Origin: Actinomycetes bacterium
Lineage (GTDB): Bacteria; Actinomycetota; Acidimicrobiia; Acidimicrobiales; Ilumatobacteraceae
Length of the DNA: 64,000 nucleotides
Direction: 5' to 3'
Assembly (NCBI GenBank): GCA_025360105.1
Contig: JANYCT010000033.1
Span: 58,631 to 122,630 of the forward strand
Positions 37,276-46,057 of this stretch are shown here, in pieces. A program made the translations under genes and the position numbers. The first letter of the stretch is position 1. Every line of letters begins with the position of its first letter. Under the pieces are notes generated by a model. The model ran no database searches, had not been told where the DNA came from, and worked only from the letters and a program-made list of their open reading frames with translations.

Positions 37276-37341
37276 ATGCACCCCAAATTCTTCCAACACA
37301 CACCCAACAGCAACAACAACAGCCAGGGAGCCCTGCAGTGA
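37276..37341 (+). CDS. 21-codon upstream ORF coupled to metK
   Basis: ATG 37276 opens a short frame encoding [20 protein letters not shown] plus Gln, ending in the TGA at 37339-37341 that overlaps the metK GTG (GTGA). GAAGAG lies upstream at 37263-37268. The segment is A/C-rich and G-poor (CAACAACAAC), so it should be unstructured and easily translated. It may feed ribosomes to metK or act as a sensor; no homologue is recognised. Confidence 0.4.
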   Translation: MHPKFFQHTPNSNNNSQGALQ

Positions 37342-38531
37342 GTAAGTGGACCTTTACCAGCGAGAGCGTGACTGAAGGTCACCCGGACAAGATGGCCGAT
37401 CAGGTCAGCGACGCCGTGCTCGATGCCATCCTCACCGAGGACCCCAACGGACGTGTTGCGTGCGAAACACTGCTCACGACGGGCTTGTGCGTCGTCGCGG
37501 GCGAGATCACCACGAGCGCGTATGTCGACATTCCCAAGATCGCCCGCGAGGTGATCAAAGAAATCGGATACGACAACGCGCTTTATGGGTTCGACGGCAA
37601 CACATGCGGAGTCATCGTGAGCCTCGATGAACAGAGCGCGGATATCGCTCAGGGTGTTGATAAGAGCGAGGAGTTCCGCGGGGGCAAGGCTGGCGAGGAC
37701 ATGATCAACGGTCAGGGCGCAGGCGACCAGGGCATGATGTTCGGCTACGCGTGTAACGAGACGCCCGACCTCATGCCGTTGCCCATTTGGTTGGCGCACC
37801 GCTTGGCCGAACGTCTCAGCGAAGTCCGCAAATCTGGTGCAGTTCCATACCTGCGCCCCGATGGCAAGACGCAGGTCACCTTCGACTACGAGCACGGTGT
37901 CCCGGTGCGGCTGTCGCACGTGCTCGTGAGCACGCAGCACCAAGACGGTGTTGACCGCGACTCTATGATTCGTCCCGACCTCATCGAGCAGGTCATTCGA
38001 CCGATGGTGCCCGTCGCGTTCGCCGACGACGACTACAACGTGTACGTGAACCCCACTGGCAAGTTCGTGGTCGGTGGCCCTCATGGCGACACCGGGCTCA
38101 CCGGGCGCAAGATCATTGTTGACACATATGGTGGCATGGGTCGTCACGGCGGTGGTGCGTTCAGCGGCAAGGATCCAAGCAAGGTCGACCGTTCGGCTGC
38201 GTATGCGGCGCGTTGGGTCGCCAAGCATGTGGTCGCATCCGGCGCAGCGACGCGTTGCGAAGTACAGGTCGCGTATGCCATTGGCATGGCCCACCCAGTG
38301 AGCATTCTCGTCGAGACCTTCGGCACGCACACCGTCGATCCATCGGTCATCGAGTCTGCGGTTCGCGACGTCTTCGATCTTCGTCCCGCAGCCATCGTTC
38401 GCGACCTCGATCTGAAGCGGCCGATCTTCCGTAAGACGGCTGCCTACGGTCACTTCGGCCGAGCGCTTCCCGAGTTCACCTGGGAACACGTCAGCCGACT
38501 GGCCGACTTCAAGGCAGCGATCGGCGCCTGA
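37338..38531 (+). CDS. metK: S-adenosylmethionine synthetase
   Basis: 397 residues from GTG 37338, with GGGAG 8 nt upstream; [20 protein letters not shown] is the standard start. Signatures [12 protein letters not shown] and [19 protein letters not shown] are intact. Makes SAM from ATP and methionine. The coaBC-metK-priA order is typical of Actinomycetota. No SAM riboswitch is recognisable in the short, G-poor leader. Confidence 0.97.
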   Translation: MSKWTFTSESVTEGHPDKMADQVSDAVLDAILTEDPNGRVACETLLTTGLCVVAGEITTSAYVDIPKIAREVIKEIGYDNALYGFDGNTCGVIVSLDEQSADIAQGVDKSEEFRGGKAGEDMINGQGAGDQGMMFGYACNETPDLMPLPIWLAHRLAERLSEVRKSGAVPYLRPDGKTQVTFDYEHGVPVRLSHVLVSTQHQDGVDRDSMIRPDLIEQVIRPMVPVAFADDDYNVYVNPTGKFVVGGPHGDTGLTGRKIIVDTYGGMGRHGGGAFSGKDPSKVDRSAAYAARWVAKHVVASGAATRCEVQVAYAIGMAHPVSILVETFGTHTVDPSVIESAVRDVFDLRPAAIVRDLDLKRPIFRKTAAYGHFGRALPEFTWEHVSRLADFKAAIGA

Positions 38532-38536
38532 TCGCG

Positions 38537-40303
38537 GTGACCCAGCCTGAGCCGTCCACACTCGTGGTGGCCAGGGTCGTCCCCGACGTCACGGGGTTGG
38601 ATCGACACTTCGACTACCTGCTGCCGGAGGCACTGCAGCCCCGCCTCGACATCGGAGCGGTGGTGCGCGTCTCGCTGCATGGCCGGCGTATCGGCGGCTG
38701 GGTCGTGGGCATAGGACCCGCAGGTTCGGCTGTGGCGACCTCACGTCTGTTGCCTGTGCTCAAGATCACCGGCATCGGTCCGTCACAGGAGATCATCGAT
38801 CTGGCGCGGTGGGCGGCAACGCGCTGGGCAGGGCCGCTGCGCGCCTTTCTGGTCTCGGCGTCGCCGCCGGGTGCGGTGATTGCATTGCCCGTTGCGGCCC
38901 ATGGTGGTCCGGTACCCGAGCCGATTCATGCTTCGGCGGCGCAATTACTGCGAGGAGGTGGCGGCGTTTTACGCCACCCTCCGGCTAGCGACGTGCTCCC
39001 GGTCGTCATGGCGGCGTGTCGGCTGGGAACAGCACTCGTGATCACACCCTCGGTAGCCCAAGCTCGGCTCCTCACGTCGCGGTTACGACGCGCGGGAAGA
39101 ACCGTCGCGTTGATGCCTCACGACTGGGCGGCGGCGGCGGCTGGCGTTGATGTGGTGATTGGCGCTCGGGCGTCGGCATGGGCGCCGTGCGCAGGGATGG
39201 CCTCGATCGTCGTTCTCGACGAGCATGACGAAGGTCTGCAGGAGGAACGTCAGCCAACGTGGCATGCGCGCGACGTGGCCATTGAACGTGCCCGTGCGGC
39301 GGGTGTCCCCGCGCTCATGGTGTCGCCCTGCCCGAGCGCCACGGCGATGTTCGTGACCGCGCCGGACCACACAGTTCGTCCCTCGGTGACCGAGGAACGT
39401 GCTGGTTGGCCCATCGTCGAGATCGTCGATCGAACGCGCGACGACCCCTGGCAGACGAGCCTGGCCACGTCGGCACTGATTCGCCAGCTACGCGATCCGC
39501 AGCGAACGGTGCTCTGTGTGCTCAACACGCTGGGGCGCGCCAGGCTGTCGGCGTGCCGAAGCTGTAAGTCGCTGCAGCGGTGCGAGCGGTGTGAAGCGGC
39601 GGTACAGCAGCGCGACGACGGTCAGTTTGCGTGCGCACGGTGTGGCCTGCTTCGGCCCGCTGTCTGTCAGGCTTGCGGCGCAAGCGCCTTTGCTGCGCTC
39701 CGGGTCGGCGTGACTCGGTTACGCGAAGAACTGCAGGCCGCTGCAGGGCGAACGGTGGTCACGATTGCGGGGAAGGTCAACGACGTCGAACCAATTCCTG
39801 ACGCCGGTGTCTACGTCGGAACCGAGGCAGTGCTGCACCGTGTGCGCCGTGCCGACACCGTGGCCTTCGTCGACTTCGACGCAGAGCTACTCGCACCCCG
39901 ATATCGCGCGACCGAGGAAGCCTTGACCCTGTTGGCGCGAGCGGCGCGCCTGGTCGGTGGTCGCGGCGACGGGGGCCGAATCCTGGTACAGACCTTTTTG
40001 CCTCGGCACGAGGTTCTCGATGCCGTGCTCCATGCCGATCCGGGTCGACTGATGGTGCGAGAACTTGCCCGCCGGCAAGCGCTCGGTTTTCCGCCATCAG
40101 CTGCATTAGGTGTCGTGAGCGGCGTCGGTTCTGCGGAATTCGTCGAGGGGCTGGCAGGTGCTGGTGTGCAGAGTGCCCGCACCGGCGACGGCGCGTTCAT
40201 GCTCCGCGCCCCCACGTGGGACGTTCTCGGACGGGCTATCGCAGCCACGCCGCGACCCAAGCCCAGCAGGCTGCGCATCCAGATCGACCCGCCCAGGCTC
40301 TAG
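38537..40303 (+). CDS. priA: PriA-like primosomal protein N' lacking helicase ATP site
   Basis: 588 residues. N-terminal DNA-binding domain VVPDVTGLDRHFDYLLPEAL is clear; zinc-binding cysteines in CRSCKSLQRCERC and CARCGLLRPAVCQAC. The Walker A motif expected near ALVITPSVAQ is missing and the DEAH box is DEHD, as in other actinobacterial PriA, which are annotated as probable non-helicases. May serve structurally in replication restart. Follows metK by five bases. Confidence 0.88.
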   Translation: MTQPEPSTLVVARVVPDVTGLDRHFDYLLPEALQPRLDIGAVVRVSLHGRRIGGWVVGIGPAGSAVATSRLLPVLKITGIGPSQEIIDLARWAATRWAGPLRAFLVSASPPGAVIALPVAAHGGPVPEPIHASAAQLLRGGGGVLRHPPASDVLPVVMAACRLGTALVITPSVAQARLLTSRLRRAGRTVALMPHDWAAAAAGVDVVIGARASAWAPCAGMASIVVLDEHDEGLQEERQPTWHARDVAIERARAAGVPALMVSPCPSATAMFVTAPDHTVRPSVTEERAGWPIVEIVDRTRDDPWQTSLATSALIRQLRDPQRTVLCVLNTLGRARLSACRSCKSLQRCERCEAAVQQRDDGQFACARCGLLRPAVCQACGASAFAALRVGVTRLREELQAAAGRTVVTIAGKVNDVEPIPDAGVYVGTEAVLHRVRRADTVAFVDFDAELLAPRYRATEEALTLLARAARLVGGRGDGGRILVQTFLPRHEVLDAVLHADPGRLMVRELARRQALGFPPSAALGVVSGVGSAEFVEGLAGAGVQSARTGDGAFMLRAPTWDVLGRAIAATPRPKPSRLRIQIDPPRL

Positions 40304-40313
40304 CGCGTTGCGC

Positions 40314-40919
40314 TCAGATCGCGGCCCGCGTGATCTGGAGCAATCGGAAGCCCTTCGCAGAGGCCAGTCGCTCGGTGGGGTAACCCTGCGCGATGAGCCA
40401 TGCCTGCAACGAATCAGAACCCAAGTGCCGCTGCACCACCAAGACCGCTGTACCGGTGGGCGTGAGCCGTGCCAGCCACTGCAGCAGCAACGTGTGGAGC
40501 GCCGGCTTGCCGATGTGGATCGGCGGGTTGCTCCAGATGCATTCGAACCGAGCGTCATCGGGGACGCCGTCGGTGAGTACCGCGCGAATGTTGGTGATCG
40601 CATTGGCGACGGCGTTTTGCCTGCAGAGCTCGACAGCGCGTTCGTTGACGTCGACTGCCCATACGGTGCTGGCGGGCGACCGGCGTGCCAACGTCAGTGC
40701 GATGGGACCTACGCCGCATCCGAGATCGAGCAGGTTGCCCGTCGTGGGCGGCTGAGGTGCCTTGAGAAGGAGCAATCGTGTGCCGGTATCGAGCGCCCCG
40801 TAGCTGAACACCCCGCGGTCGGTCGTGAGGGTCAGCGTGCCGTCGGGAAGTGCCACTTTGATGACATAGGGACTACTCGGTGACGAGGGCTGCGGGGTGA
40901 AGTACTGCTCGTTCGTCAT
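40314..40919 (-). CDS. Class I SAM-dependent methyltransferase, RsmC-like
   Basis: 201 residues. SAM-binding LLDLGCGVGPIALTLAR at about 63-79, AVDVNERAVELCRQN, and catalytic SNPPIHIGK (NPPxH), which is diagnostic of the MTS/RsmC N2-guanine RNA methyltransferases. Only the catalytic domain is present, as in many Gram-positive members. Convergent with priA; its ATG is 38 bp from def on the other strand. Confidence 0.87.
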   Translation of the reverse strand: MTNEQYFTPQPSSPSSPYVIKVALPDGTLTLTTDRGVFSYGALDTGTRLLLLKAPQPPTTGNLLDLGCGVGPIALTLARRSPASTVWAVDVNERAVELCRQNAVANAITNIRAVLTDGVPDDARFECIWSNPPIHIGKPALHTLLLQWLARLTPTGTAVLVVQRHLGSDSLQAWLIAQGYPTERLASAKGFRLLQITRAAI

Positions 40920-40945
40920 GACGGTCTGTTCCTTATCGGGCTGGA

Positions 40946-40951
40946 TAGCCT
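40946..40951 (+). promoter_or_regulatory. -10 box of def, leaderless promoter
   Basis: TAGCCT, 6 nt before the GTG at 40958. Confidence 0.5.
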
Positions 40952-40957
40952 CTCAGT

Positions 40958-41482
40958 GTGGCGTACGAAATCCGCACCTTTGGTGATCCAGTCCTGAAAA
41001 CACCGGCGGCGGCAATCACTCAGATCGACGGCAAGGTTGCGCGGCTGGTCGATGACATGTTCGACACGCTCTACGCCAGCGACAGCGGGATCGGCTTGGC
41101 GGCACCACAAATCGGCGTACAAAAGCAGATCTTCGTTTGGGAGATCGACGACGAGGCGATGGTCATCATCAACCCAGAGATCGTCGAGAGCCGGGGTGAA
41201 TGGGTGTACGACGAGGGCTGTCTCAGCATTCCAGGGTTGTACGTCGAGATGCTGCGGCCCAACGAGGTGCTCATGCGCGGTCTCGACCTCGATGGCAATG
41301 AGATCGAGATCGAGGCGAGCGAGTTGATGGGCAGGTTGTTCCAGCACGAACTCGATCACCTCAACGGCATGCTCATGTTCGACCGCATGACTCCGGATCA
41401 ACGCAAAGAAGCGCTGGCCGAGTACCGGCGCATCGTCGACGAACAGGCCGCGGCCAAACCTCGCCGCTTGAAGCTGAAGTGA
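40958..41482 (+). CDS. def: Peptide deformylase
   Basis: 174 residues. The three motifs are GIGLAAPQIG (about 44-53), EGCLSIPG with the metal Cys, and QHELDHLNG (HExxH). Removes the formyl group from nascent N-termini; adjacent fmt adds it to Met-tRNA. Overlaps fmt by four bases; def-fmt-rsmB is a standard unit. Confidence 0.97.
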   Translation: MAYEIRTFGDPVLKTPAAAITQIDGKVARLVDDMFDTLYASDSGIGLAAPQIGVQKQIFVWEIDDEAMVIINPEIVESRGEWVYDEGCLSIPGLYVEMLRPNEVLMRGLDLDGNEIEIEASELMGRLFQHELDHLNGMLMFDRMTPDQRKEALAEYRRIVDEQAAAKPRRLKLK

Positions 41483-42387
41483 CCAAACTCGCCGCACTGC
41501 CGGCGGGTCGACCGCAGCGGCTGGTGTACTTCGGTACGCCTGACATGGCGGTGAAGCCGCTCGAGGCGCTTGTCGAAGGCGGTTTCGATGTGGCTCTGGT
41601 CATTACGCGCGCCGACAAACGCCGCGGCCGAGGCAACGACGTCACGCCGAGTCCGGTGAAGGTCGCTGCGCTCCGGCTTGGCCTGGCAGTGAGCCACTCC
41701 GTCGACGAAGCGTTACACCAGGGGGCAGACCTCGGAGTTGTCGTGGCATTCGGTCAATTGATCAAACCCCACGTGCTCGAACGGCTGCCGATGGTCAATC
41801 TGCACTTTTCCTTGCTGCCGCGCTGGCGCGGCGCAGCTCCCGTTGAGCGGGCAGTGCTCGCTGGCGACTCGACCACCGGCGTCTGCCTGATGCAGTTGGC
41901 CGAGGGACTCGACACTGGGCCGGTGCTCGACGTGGTCGAGGTTGCAATCGACGATGACCAGAGCGCGGCAGATCTGCGCGCTGCGCTGGTGCAGATCGGT
42001 GCACAACAGCTCGTACGTGTGCTCGGTGGTGGCATCGGGACGCCGGTGCCGCAGCAGGGTGAGGTGGTCTACGCCGCCAAGCTGCGGCCCGAGGAATTCA
42101 TGATCGACTGGAGCCGGGCTGCCGTTGATGTTCATCGCTTGGTGAGACTCGGGTTGGCATACACCACATTTCGGGGCAAGCGGCTGAAGGTATTAGCCGC
42201 GAGCGTGAGCGACGGGTCCGCCGCGCCCGCCAGATTTGCCGCGCCGCTACGCGTCGGCTGCGGCAGCGAGAGTCTGGCACTCGAACGGTTGCAGCCCGAG
42301 GGCAAGGCGGCGATGGACGCAACGGCGTGGGCACATGGTGCACGTCCGATCGAGGGCGAGCAGTTCGGTGAGGCGGCGAGCGGATGA
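41479..42387 (+). CDS. fmt: Methionyl-tRNA formyltransferase
   Basis: 302 residues. N-terminal formyl-transfer domain with VVAFGQLIKPHVLERLPMVN and NLHFSLLPRWRGAAPVERAV (catalytic Asn-His-Asp set with TTGVCLMQLAEGLDTGPVLD), and C-terminal OB domain from RPEEFMIDWSR. Uses 10-formyl-THF to formylate initiator tRNA. Starts ATGA... overlap with def (GTGA) and overlaps rsmB. Confidence 0.96.
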   Translation: MTKLAALPAGRPQRLVYFGTPDMAVKPLEALVEGGFDVALVITRADKRRGRGNDVTPSPVKVAALRLGLAVSHSVDEALHQGADLGVVVAFGQLIKPHVLERLPMVNLHFSLLPRWRGAAPVERAVLAGDSTTGVCLMQLAEGLDTGPVLDVVEVAIDDDQSAADLRAALVQIGAQQLVRVLGGGIGTPVPQQGEVVYAAKLRPEEFMIDWSRAAVDVHRLVRLGLAYTTFRGKRLKVLAASVSDGSAAPARFAAPLRVGCGSESLALERLQPEGKAAMDATAWAHGARPIEGEQFGEAASG

Positions 42388-43580
42388 ACCAGCGCAGCTC
42401 CAAACGTGGCGGACAGAGCGATCGTGGCCAACAACGCGGTGGTCCGGGCCGCGACGACCAACGCGGGCCTGGTCGGCGTCAGAACGCTCGCGAGGTGGCA
42501 TACGAGGCATTGTTACGCATCGACCACGAGGGTGCGTACGCGAACCTCGTCGTTCCGGCGTTGCTGAACCGCAGCACACTCAGCGATCAGGACCGGCGAT
42601 TCGTCACCGACCTCGTGTACGGCACCACACGCATGCGACGCGCCTGCGAGGCGCTCGTCGAGCGTTTCGTACTCACCGAGCCCGACCCCGAGATCCGTAC
42701 TCTGCTGCGACTTGGTGCCTACCAGCTTGCATTCGGTGGTACCGCTCGTCACGCCGCGGTGGGTGAGACCGTCGAGCTAGCGCACCCCCGGGTACGCGGA
42801 TTCGTGAACGCTGTGCTGCGCCGCGTCGCCGATGCCGACATGGTGTGGCCCGATGCCGCAACGCGGCTCAGTTATCCCGATTGGCTTGTCGACCGGTTCG
42901 TCGCCGAGCTCGGTGAGTTCGAGGGTTTGGCCGCACTCGAGTGTATGAACGAACCGCCGCCCGTGCACGAGCGAACTGATGGTTACATCCAGGATCAGGC
43001 GAGTGAGTGGGTCGCCGATCTGGTCGGGGCCACGTCCGGTGAAACCGTGCTCGACGTGTGCGCTGCGCCCGGCGGCAAGGCCACAGCCATGGCCTCGACC
43101 GGGGCGTTTGTGATTGCCGCCGACTTGCAGGCTCACCGCGCGGCACTTGTTGCCGACAACGCAGACCGACTCGGCTACCGGTTGCCGGTAGTGGTCGCCG
43201 ATGGAACAGCACCGCCATTCGCTGCGGCAACGTTCGATCGGGTGCTGATTGATGCGCCGTGCAGCGGACTCGGTGCATTGCGCCGACGACCAGATGCGCG
43301 TTGGCGCATCACCTCGGCCGATATCGACGATCTAGTTGCGATCCAGCAACACCTGCTCGGTGCTGCGGCGCCGTTGGTGATGCCCGGGGGAGTCTTGGTC
43401 TACAGCGTGTGTACGATCACCGCCGCCGAATCCATCGATCACCCGACGCCGGTTGGCTTCGAGGTGATCACTGATGCCCTGCCGGACCCGTGGTCTCGTT
43501 TTGCTCAGGGGTTCCGGTTGCTTCCGCAAGACGCGGACACCGACGGCATGGTGATCATTCGCTACCGTGCGATCACATGA
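42384..43580 (+). CDS. rsmB: 16S rRNA m5C967 methyltransferase
   Basis: 398 residues. NusB-like N-terminal RNA-binding domain (AREVAYEALLRIDHEGAYAN), then SAM domain with DVCAAPGGKATAMA (about 217-230), catalytic-Cys motif DAPCSGLGALRRRPDARWR, and VYSVCTITAAES with the second Cys. A basic, Gln/Gly-rich N-terminal tail precedes. Overlaps fmt and the MogA-like gene by four bases each. Confidence 0.95.
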   Translation: MNQRSSKRGGQSDRGQQRGGPGRDDQRGPGRRQNAREVAYEALLRIDHEGAYANLVVPALLNRSTLSDQDRRFVTDLVYGTTRMRRACEALVERFVLTEPDPEIRTLLRLGAYQLAFGGTARHAAVGETVELAHPRVRGFVNAVLRRVADADMVWPDAATRLSYPDWLVDRFVAELGEFEGLAALECMNEPPPVHERTDGYIQDQASEWVADLVGATSGETVLDVCAAPGGKATAMASTGAFVIAADLQAHRAALVADNADRLGYRLPVVVADGTAPPFAAATFDRVLIDAPCSGLGALRRRPDARWRITSADIDDLVAIQQHLLGAAAPLVMPGGVLVYSVCTITAAESIDHPTPVGFEVITDALPDPWSRFAQGFRLLPQDADTDGMVIIRYRAIT

Positions 43581-44062
43581 ACTCCGAACCCGCGCCCCTT
43601 CTTGCCAAGGTCCTGACCGTGAGCGATGGCGTCGTGCACGGAACGCGTGACGACGTGAGTGGTCGTGCGCTCGTCGAGCAACTCGGCGCAGCCGGGTTCG
43701 TCGTCGTCGAGCACCGGGTTACCGCTGACGGTACTGACAACGTGGCAGGTGTTCTTCGCGACATGTGCGTCGACTTCAGTGGGTTGCTCGTCTCCACCGG
43801 CGGAACGGGTTTTGCGCCGCGTGACCAGACACCCGAGGGCACGAGACTCGTGATCGAACGCGAGGCTCCAGGTCTGGCCGAGGCGATGCGTCGTGTGAAT
43901 CCGCTTGGCCGGCTGAGCCGTGGTATCGCGGGAATCCGTGGCCAGACGATCATCTGCAATACGCCGGGGTCACCCAAGGGGTGCGTCGAACAACTTGGTG
44001 CGATCATCGACATCATTCCTCACGCAGTGCGACTGCTGGCCGACGCACCTACTCAGCACTGA
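43577..44062 (+). CDS. Molybdenum cofactor biosynthesis protein, MogA/MoaB family
   Basis: 161 residues, single MoCF-binding domain: VLTVSDGVVHGTRDD start, LLVSTGGTGFAPRDQTPEGT (the conserved GGTG and RD/TPE), and IICNTPGSPKGCVEQLG. Adenylates or binds molybdopterin. No other moa/moe genes are nearby; its place after rsmB by ATGA overlap suggests simple operon hitch-hiking. Confidence 0.9.
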   Translation: MNSEPAPLLAKVLTVSDGVVHGTRDDVSGRALVEQLGAAGFVVVEHRVTADGTDNVAGVLRDMCVDFSGLLVSTGGTGFAPRDQTPEGTRLVIEREAPGLAEAMRRVNPLGRLSRGIAGIRGQTIICNTPGSPKGCVEQLGAIIDIIPHAVRLLADAPTQH

Positions 44063-44104
44063 ACCGAACGCAGTAATCGACTGCGTGCACCGGTGAGCAC
44101 GCCC

Positions 44105-44110
44105 TATCCT
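44105..44110 (+). promoter_or_regulatory. -10 box of hisG, leaderless promoter
   Basis: TATCCT, 7 nt before the GTG at 44118. Confidence 0.5.
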
Positions 44111-44117
44111 GTTCAAC

Positions 44118-44993
44118 GTGCTACGCCTCGTACTCCCCAAAGGTTCGCTCGAGAAAGCCACGCTCGATCTGTTCGAGGCAGCGGATCTTGCGGTGAGTCG
44201 CAATTCTTCGGTCGATTACAAGGCTTCGATCGACGACCCACGTATCAGTGAGGTTCGCATTCTGCGCCCTCAGGAGATCCCCAGCTACGTAGCCGAGGGT
44301 TTGTTCGATTTGGGCATCACCGGACGCGACTGGGTCGAGGAGACGGCGAGCGACGTCGTGAGCCTCGGTGAGTTGCAGTACTCGAAGGCCACCTCCTTAC
44401 CGATCCGGGTCGTGGTGGCCGTTGCGGGTGATTCGCCGGCCCAGAACGTGGAGCAGTTGCCACACGGAGTGCGGGTCAGCACCGAGTATCCCGAACTGAC
44501 ACGTCGCTACTTCGCAGGCAAGGGTATCGAGGCCGATATCCGACTCTCGTACGGCGCCAGTGAGGCCAAGATCCCCGACATCGCCGATTGCATCGTTGAC
44601 ATTACTGAGACCGGTCGCGCGCTGCGCGCCGCCGGTTTGCGCATCATCGACACGATGCTCACCAGTTACACCGAGGTCGTGGTCAACAAAGAGTCCTACG
44701 CCGATCCCGTGAAGCGGCACGCAATGCTGCAGCTGATGACCCTGTTGATGGGCACCCTCGATGCTCGGGGCAAGGTATTGGTCAAGCTCAATGTTTCCCG
44801 CGAGAACTTTGACGCTGTGCTCGCTCTGGTGCCAGCGTTGAAGGCACCCACAGTCAGCGAGCTCGCCGGTGGCGATGGATTCGCAATCGAGACAGTGGTG
44901 GCCAAGAATCAGATCAACGTGCTCATTCCTGCGCTCAAAGATGCTGGTGCCACCGGCATCCTGGAGCTACCGATCTCGAAGATCATTGCCTGA
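44118..44993 (+). CDS. hisG: ATP phosphoribosyltransferase, long form
   Basis: 291 residues, so the HisZ-independent long form with C-terminal regulatory domain (about 215-291: GKVLVKLNVSRENFDAVLAL). Catalytic part has LRLVLPKGSLEKATLDLFE, DLGITGRDWVEE and the PRPP loop region IVDITETGRALRAAGLRIID. First step of histidine synthesis, feedback-inhibited by His. Isolated: no hisE or hisI neighbour. GTG start follows a -10 box directly. Confidence 0.95.
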   Translation: MLRLVLPKGSLEKATLDLFEAADLAVSRNSSVDYKASIDDPRISEVRILRPQEIPSYVAEGLFDLGITGRDWVEETASDVVSLGELQYSKATSLPIRVVVAVAGDSPAQNVEQLPHGVRVSTEYPELTRRYFAGKGIEADIRLSYGASEAKIPDIADCIVDITETGRALRAAGLRIIDTMLTSYTEVVVNKESYADPVKRHAMLQLMTLLMGTLDARGKVLVKLNVSRENFDAVLALVPALKAPTVSELAGGDGFAIETVVAKNQINVLIPALKDAGATGILELPISKIIA

Positions 44994-45208
44994 TGAGCGA
45001 CGTAGATGCAGCGCGTTTGCTCGGCGTGGTCTCGGACTTCGACGACGATCGGGGCCTAGGCGAGATCACCGCTGACGGCATCGTGTATCCGTTTCACTGT
45101 GTCTCTGTCGCCGACGGCTCTCGCACGATCGCACCCGGCGTGGCGGTGTCATTCTTCGTCTTGCACAAATTGGGTCGACACGAAGCGGCCGGCATTCGGC
45201 AGGCATGA
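44993..45208 (+). CDS. Cold-shock-domain-like small protein
   Basis: 71 residues. GVVSDFDDDRGLGEITADG and GIVYPFHCVSVADGSRTIAP follow the five-strand CSD pattern (strand 1 GxVxxFDxxxGxGxI; then F-H-C in place of the RNP2 FVH). Aromatic RNP residues are fewer than in CspA, so nucleic-acid binding may differ. Starts one base into the hisG stop region (TGATG) and overlaps the next gene. Confidence 0.78.
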   Translation: MSDVDAARLLGVVSDFDDDRGLGEITADGIVYPFHCVSVADGSRTIAPGVAVSFFVLHKLGRHEAAGIRQA

Positions 45209-45510
45209 CCGCGTCAGCATTGCGTGATCAACAGATCCTCGACATCATCCGGACACTGCGCGAGGGCGAGGTGGTGTCCTATGGCGACATCGCCGCCGAC
45301 GCTGGATTCCCGCAGCAGTCGCGCCTGGTGGGTCATCTGCTGGCATCCTCGCCCGAGGACCTGCCGTGGTGGCGAGTCGTGAACTCGGTGGGCCGATTGG
45401 TGCCGGGCAACGAGATCGAGCACGCCTTGTTGCTGCGCGCCGAGGGTGTCGTCTGCCGCGAGGGTCGGGTGCGGATCGCCCGGTACGGGCGGTTCAGAGC
45501 GTCTGCTTGA
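45205..45510 (+). CDS. Alkyltransferase-like (ATL) DNA-binding protein
   Basis: 101 residues, MGMT C-terminal domain fold: VVSYGDIAADAGFPQQSRLV (helix-turn-helix with Arg finger) and PWWRVVNSVGRLVPG where Trp replaces the PCHR cysteine, the mark of ATL proteins that bind O6-alkylguanine without repairing it and flag it for nucleotide excision repair. Overlaps the preceding gene by four bases. Confidence 0.9.
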   Translation: MTASALRDQQILDIIRTLREGEVVSYGDIAADAGFPQQSRLVGHLLASSPEDLPWWRVVNSVGRLVPGNEIEHALLLRAEGVVCREGRVRIARYGRFRASA

Positions 45511-45844
45511 TTTGCACGAACGCCATGCGGATGTTGCCGAGCGCATCGCGCATCGCCGAGGCATCGTCGCCGAGACGCTCGCCGAGTCCTTCGACCAGGC
45601 ACGCAACGGCATCGATGGCCAGCGCAGCCGAAACGAGATCGGGCGGCGTAGCACTGAGGTGAATGGCCGCCAGTTCGTACAGGCCCATCACATGATTGGT
45701 CACAACCAGCTCAACGGGTGCTTCAGCGAGTTGGCGGCGCACGGCCTCCATGGCGTCGCGGGCACTATCAACCTGGGTGTTCGAGGTTTCTTCATCCACC
45801 TGCGGTAGTGTACCGCCCGACAACTGAGGCAAAGTGGGGTGCAT
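45494..45844 (-). CDS. DUF1844 family protein
   Basis: 116 residues from ATG 45844. ELVVTNHVMGLYELAAIHLS, LVSAALAIDAVACLVEGLGE and LRDALGNIRMAFVQIKQ match the all-helical DUF1844 pattern (PF08899). This family commonly sits divergent from infC in Actinomycetota, as here, but its role is unknown. Convergent overlap of 17 bp with the ATL gene. Confidence 0.82.
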   Translation of the reverse strand: MHPTLPQLSGGTLPQVDEETSNTQVDSARDAMEAVRRQLAEAPVELVVTNHVMGLYELAAIHLSATPPDLVSAALAIDAVACLVEGLGERLGDDASAMRDALGNIRMAFVQIKQTL

Positions 45845-46040
45845 CACGGACTCACGTCCAACATGCAGCAACCCCCACCCGGCCACCACCGATCGACAAC
45901 CACACGCTTGCGTGTCCTGCCGATCAACTGTGCGTCCGGGTCATGGCATCGTAACGACCACTCTTTCGAGCGTGGCTGTTCGTTCCTTGGCTTTGCGTCG
46001 GAATACGACGACAACCAACAGGGAGAACAGCCCATTGCAC

Positions 46041-46057
46041 AGGAGTGATCAGCCATA
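46041..46057 (+). promoter_or_regulatory. infC ribosome binding site and ATA initiation codon
   Basis: AGGAG (46041-46045), 9-nt spacer, then ATA at 46055-46057. The stop TGA at 46046-46048 is in frame just upstream, and no ATG, GTG or TTG exists in frame before the conserved N-terminus. Rare start codons at infC are a known autoregulatory feature (AUU in E. coli). Confidence 0.75.

Noticed and set aside
37265..37337. SAM riboswitch upstream of metK
   Set aside because: Seventy-odd A/C-rich bases cannot fold into any known SAM riboswitch core, and an upstream ORF explains the segment better.
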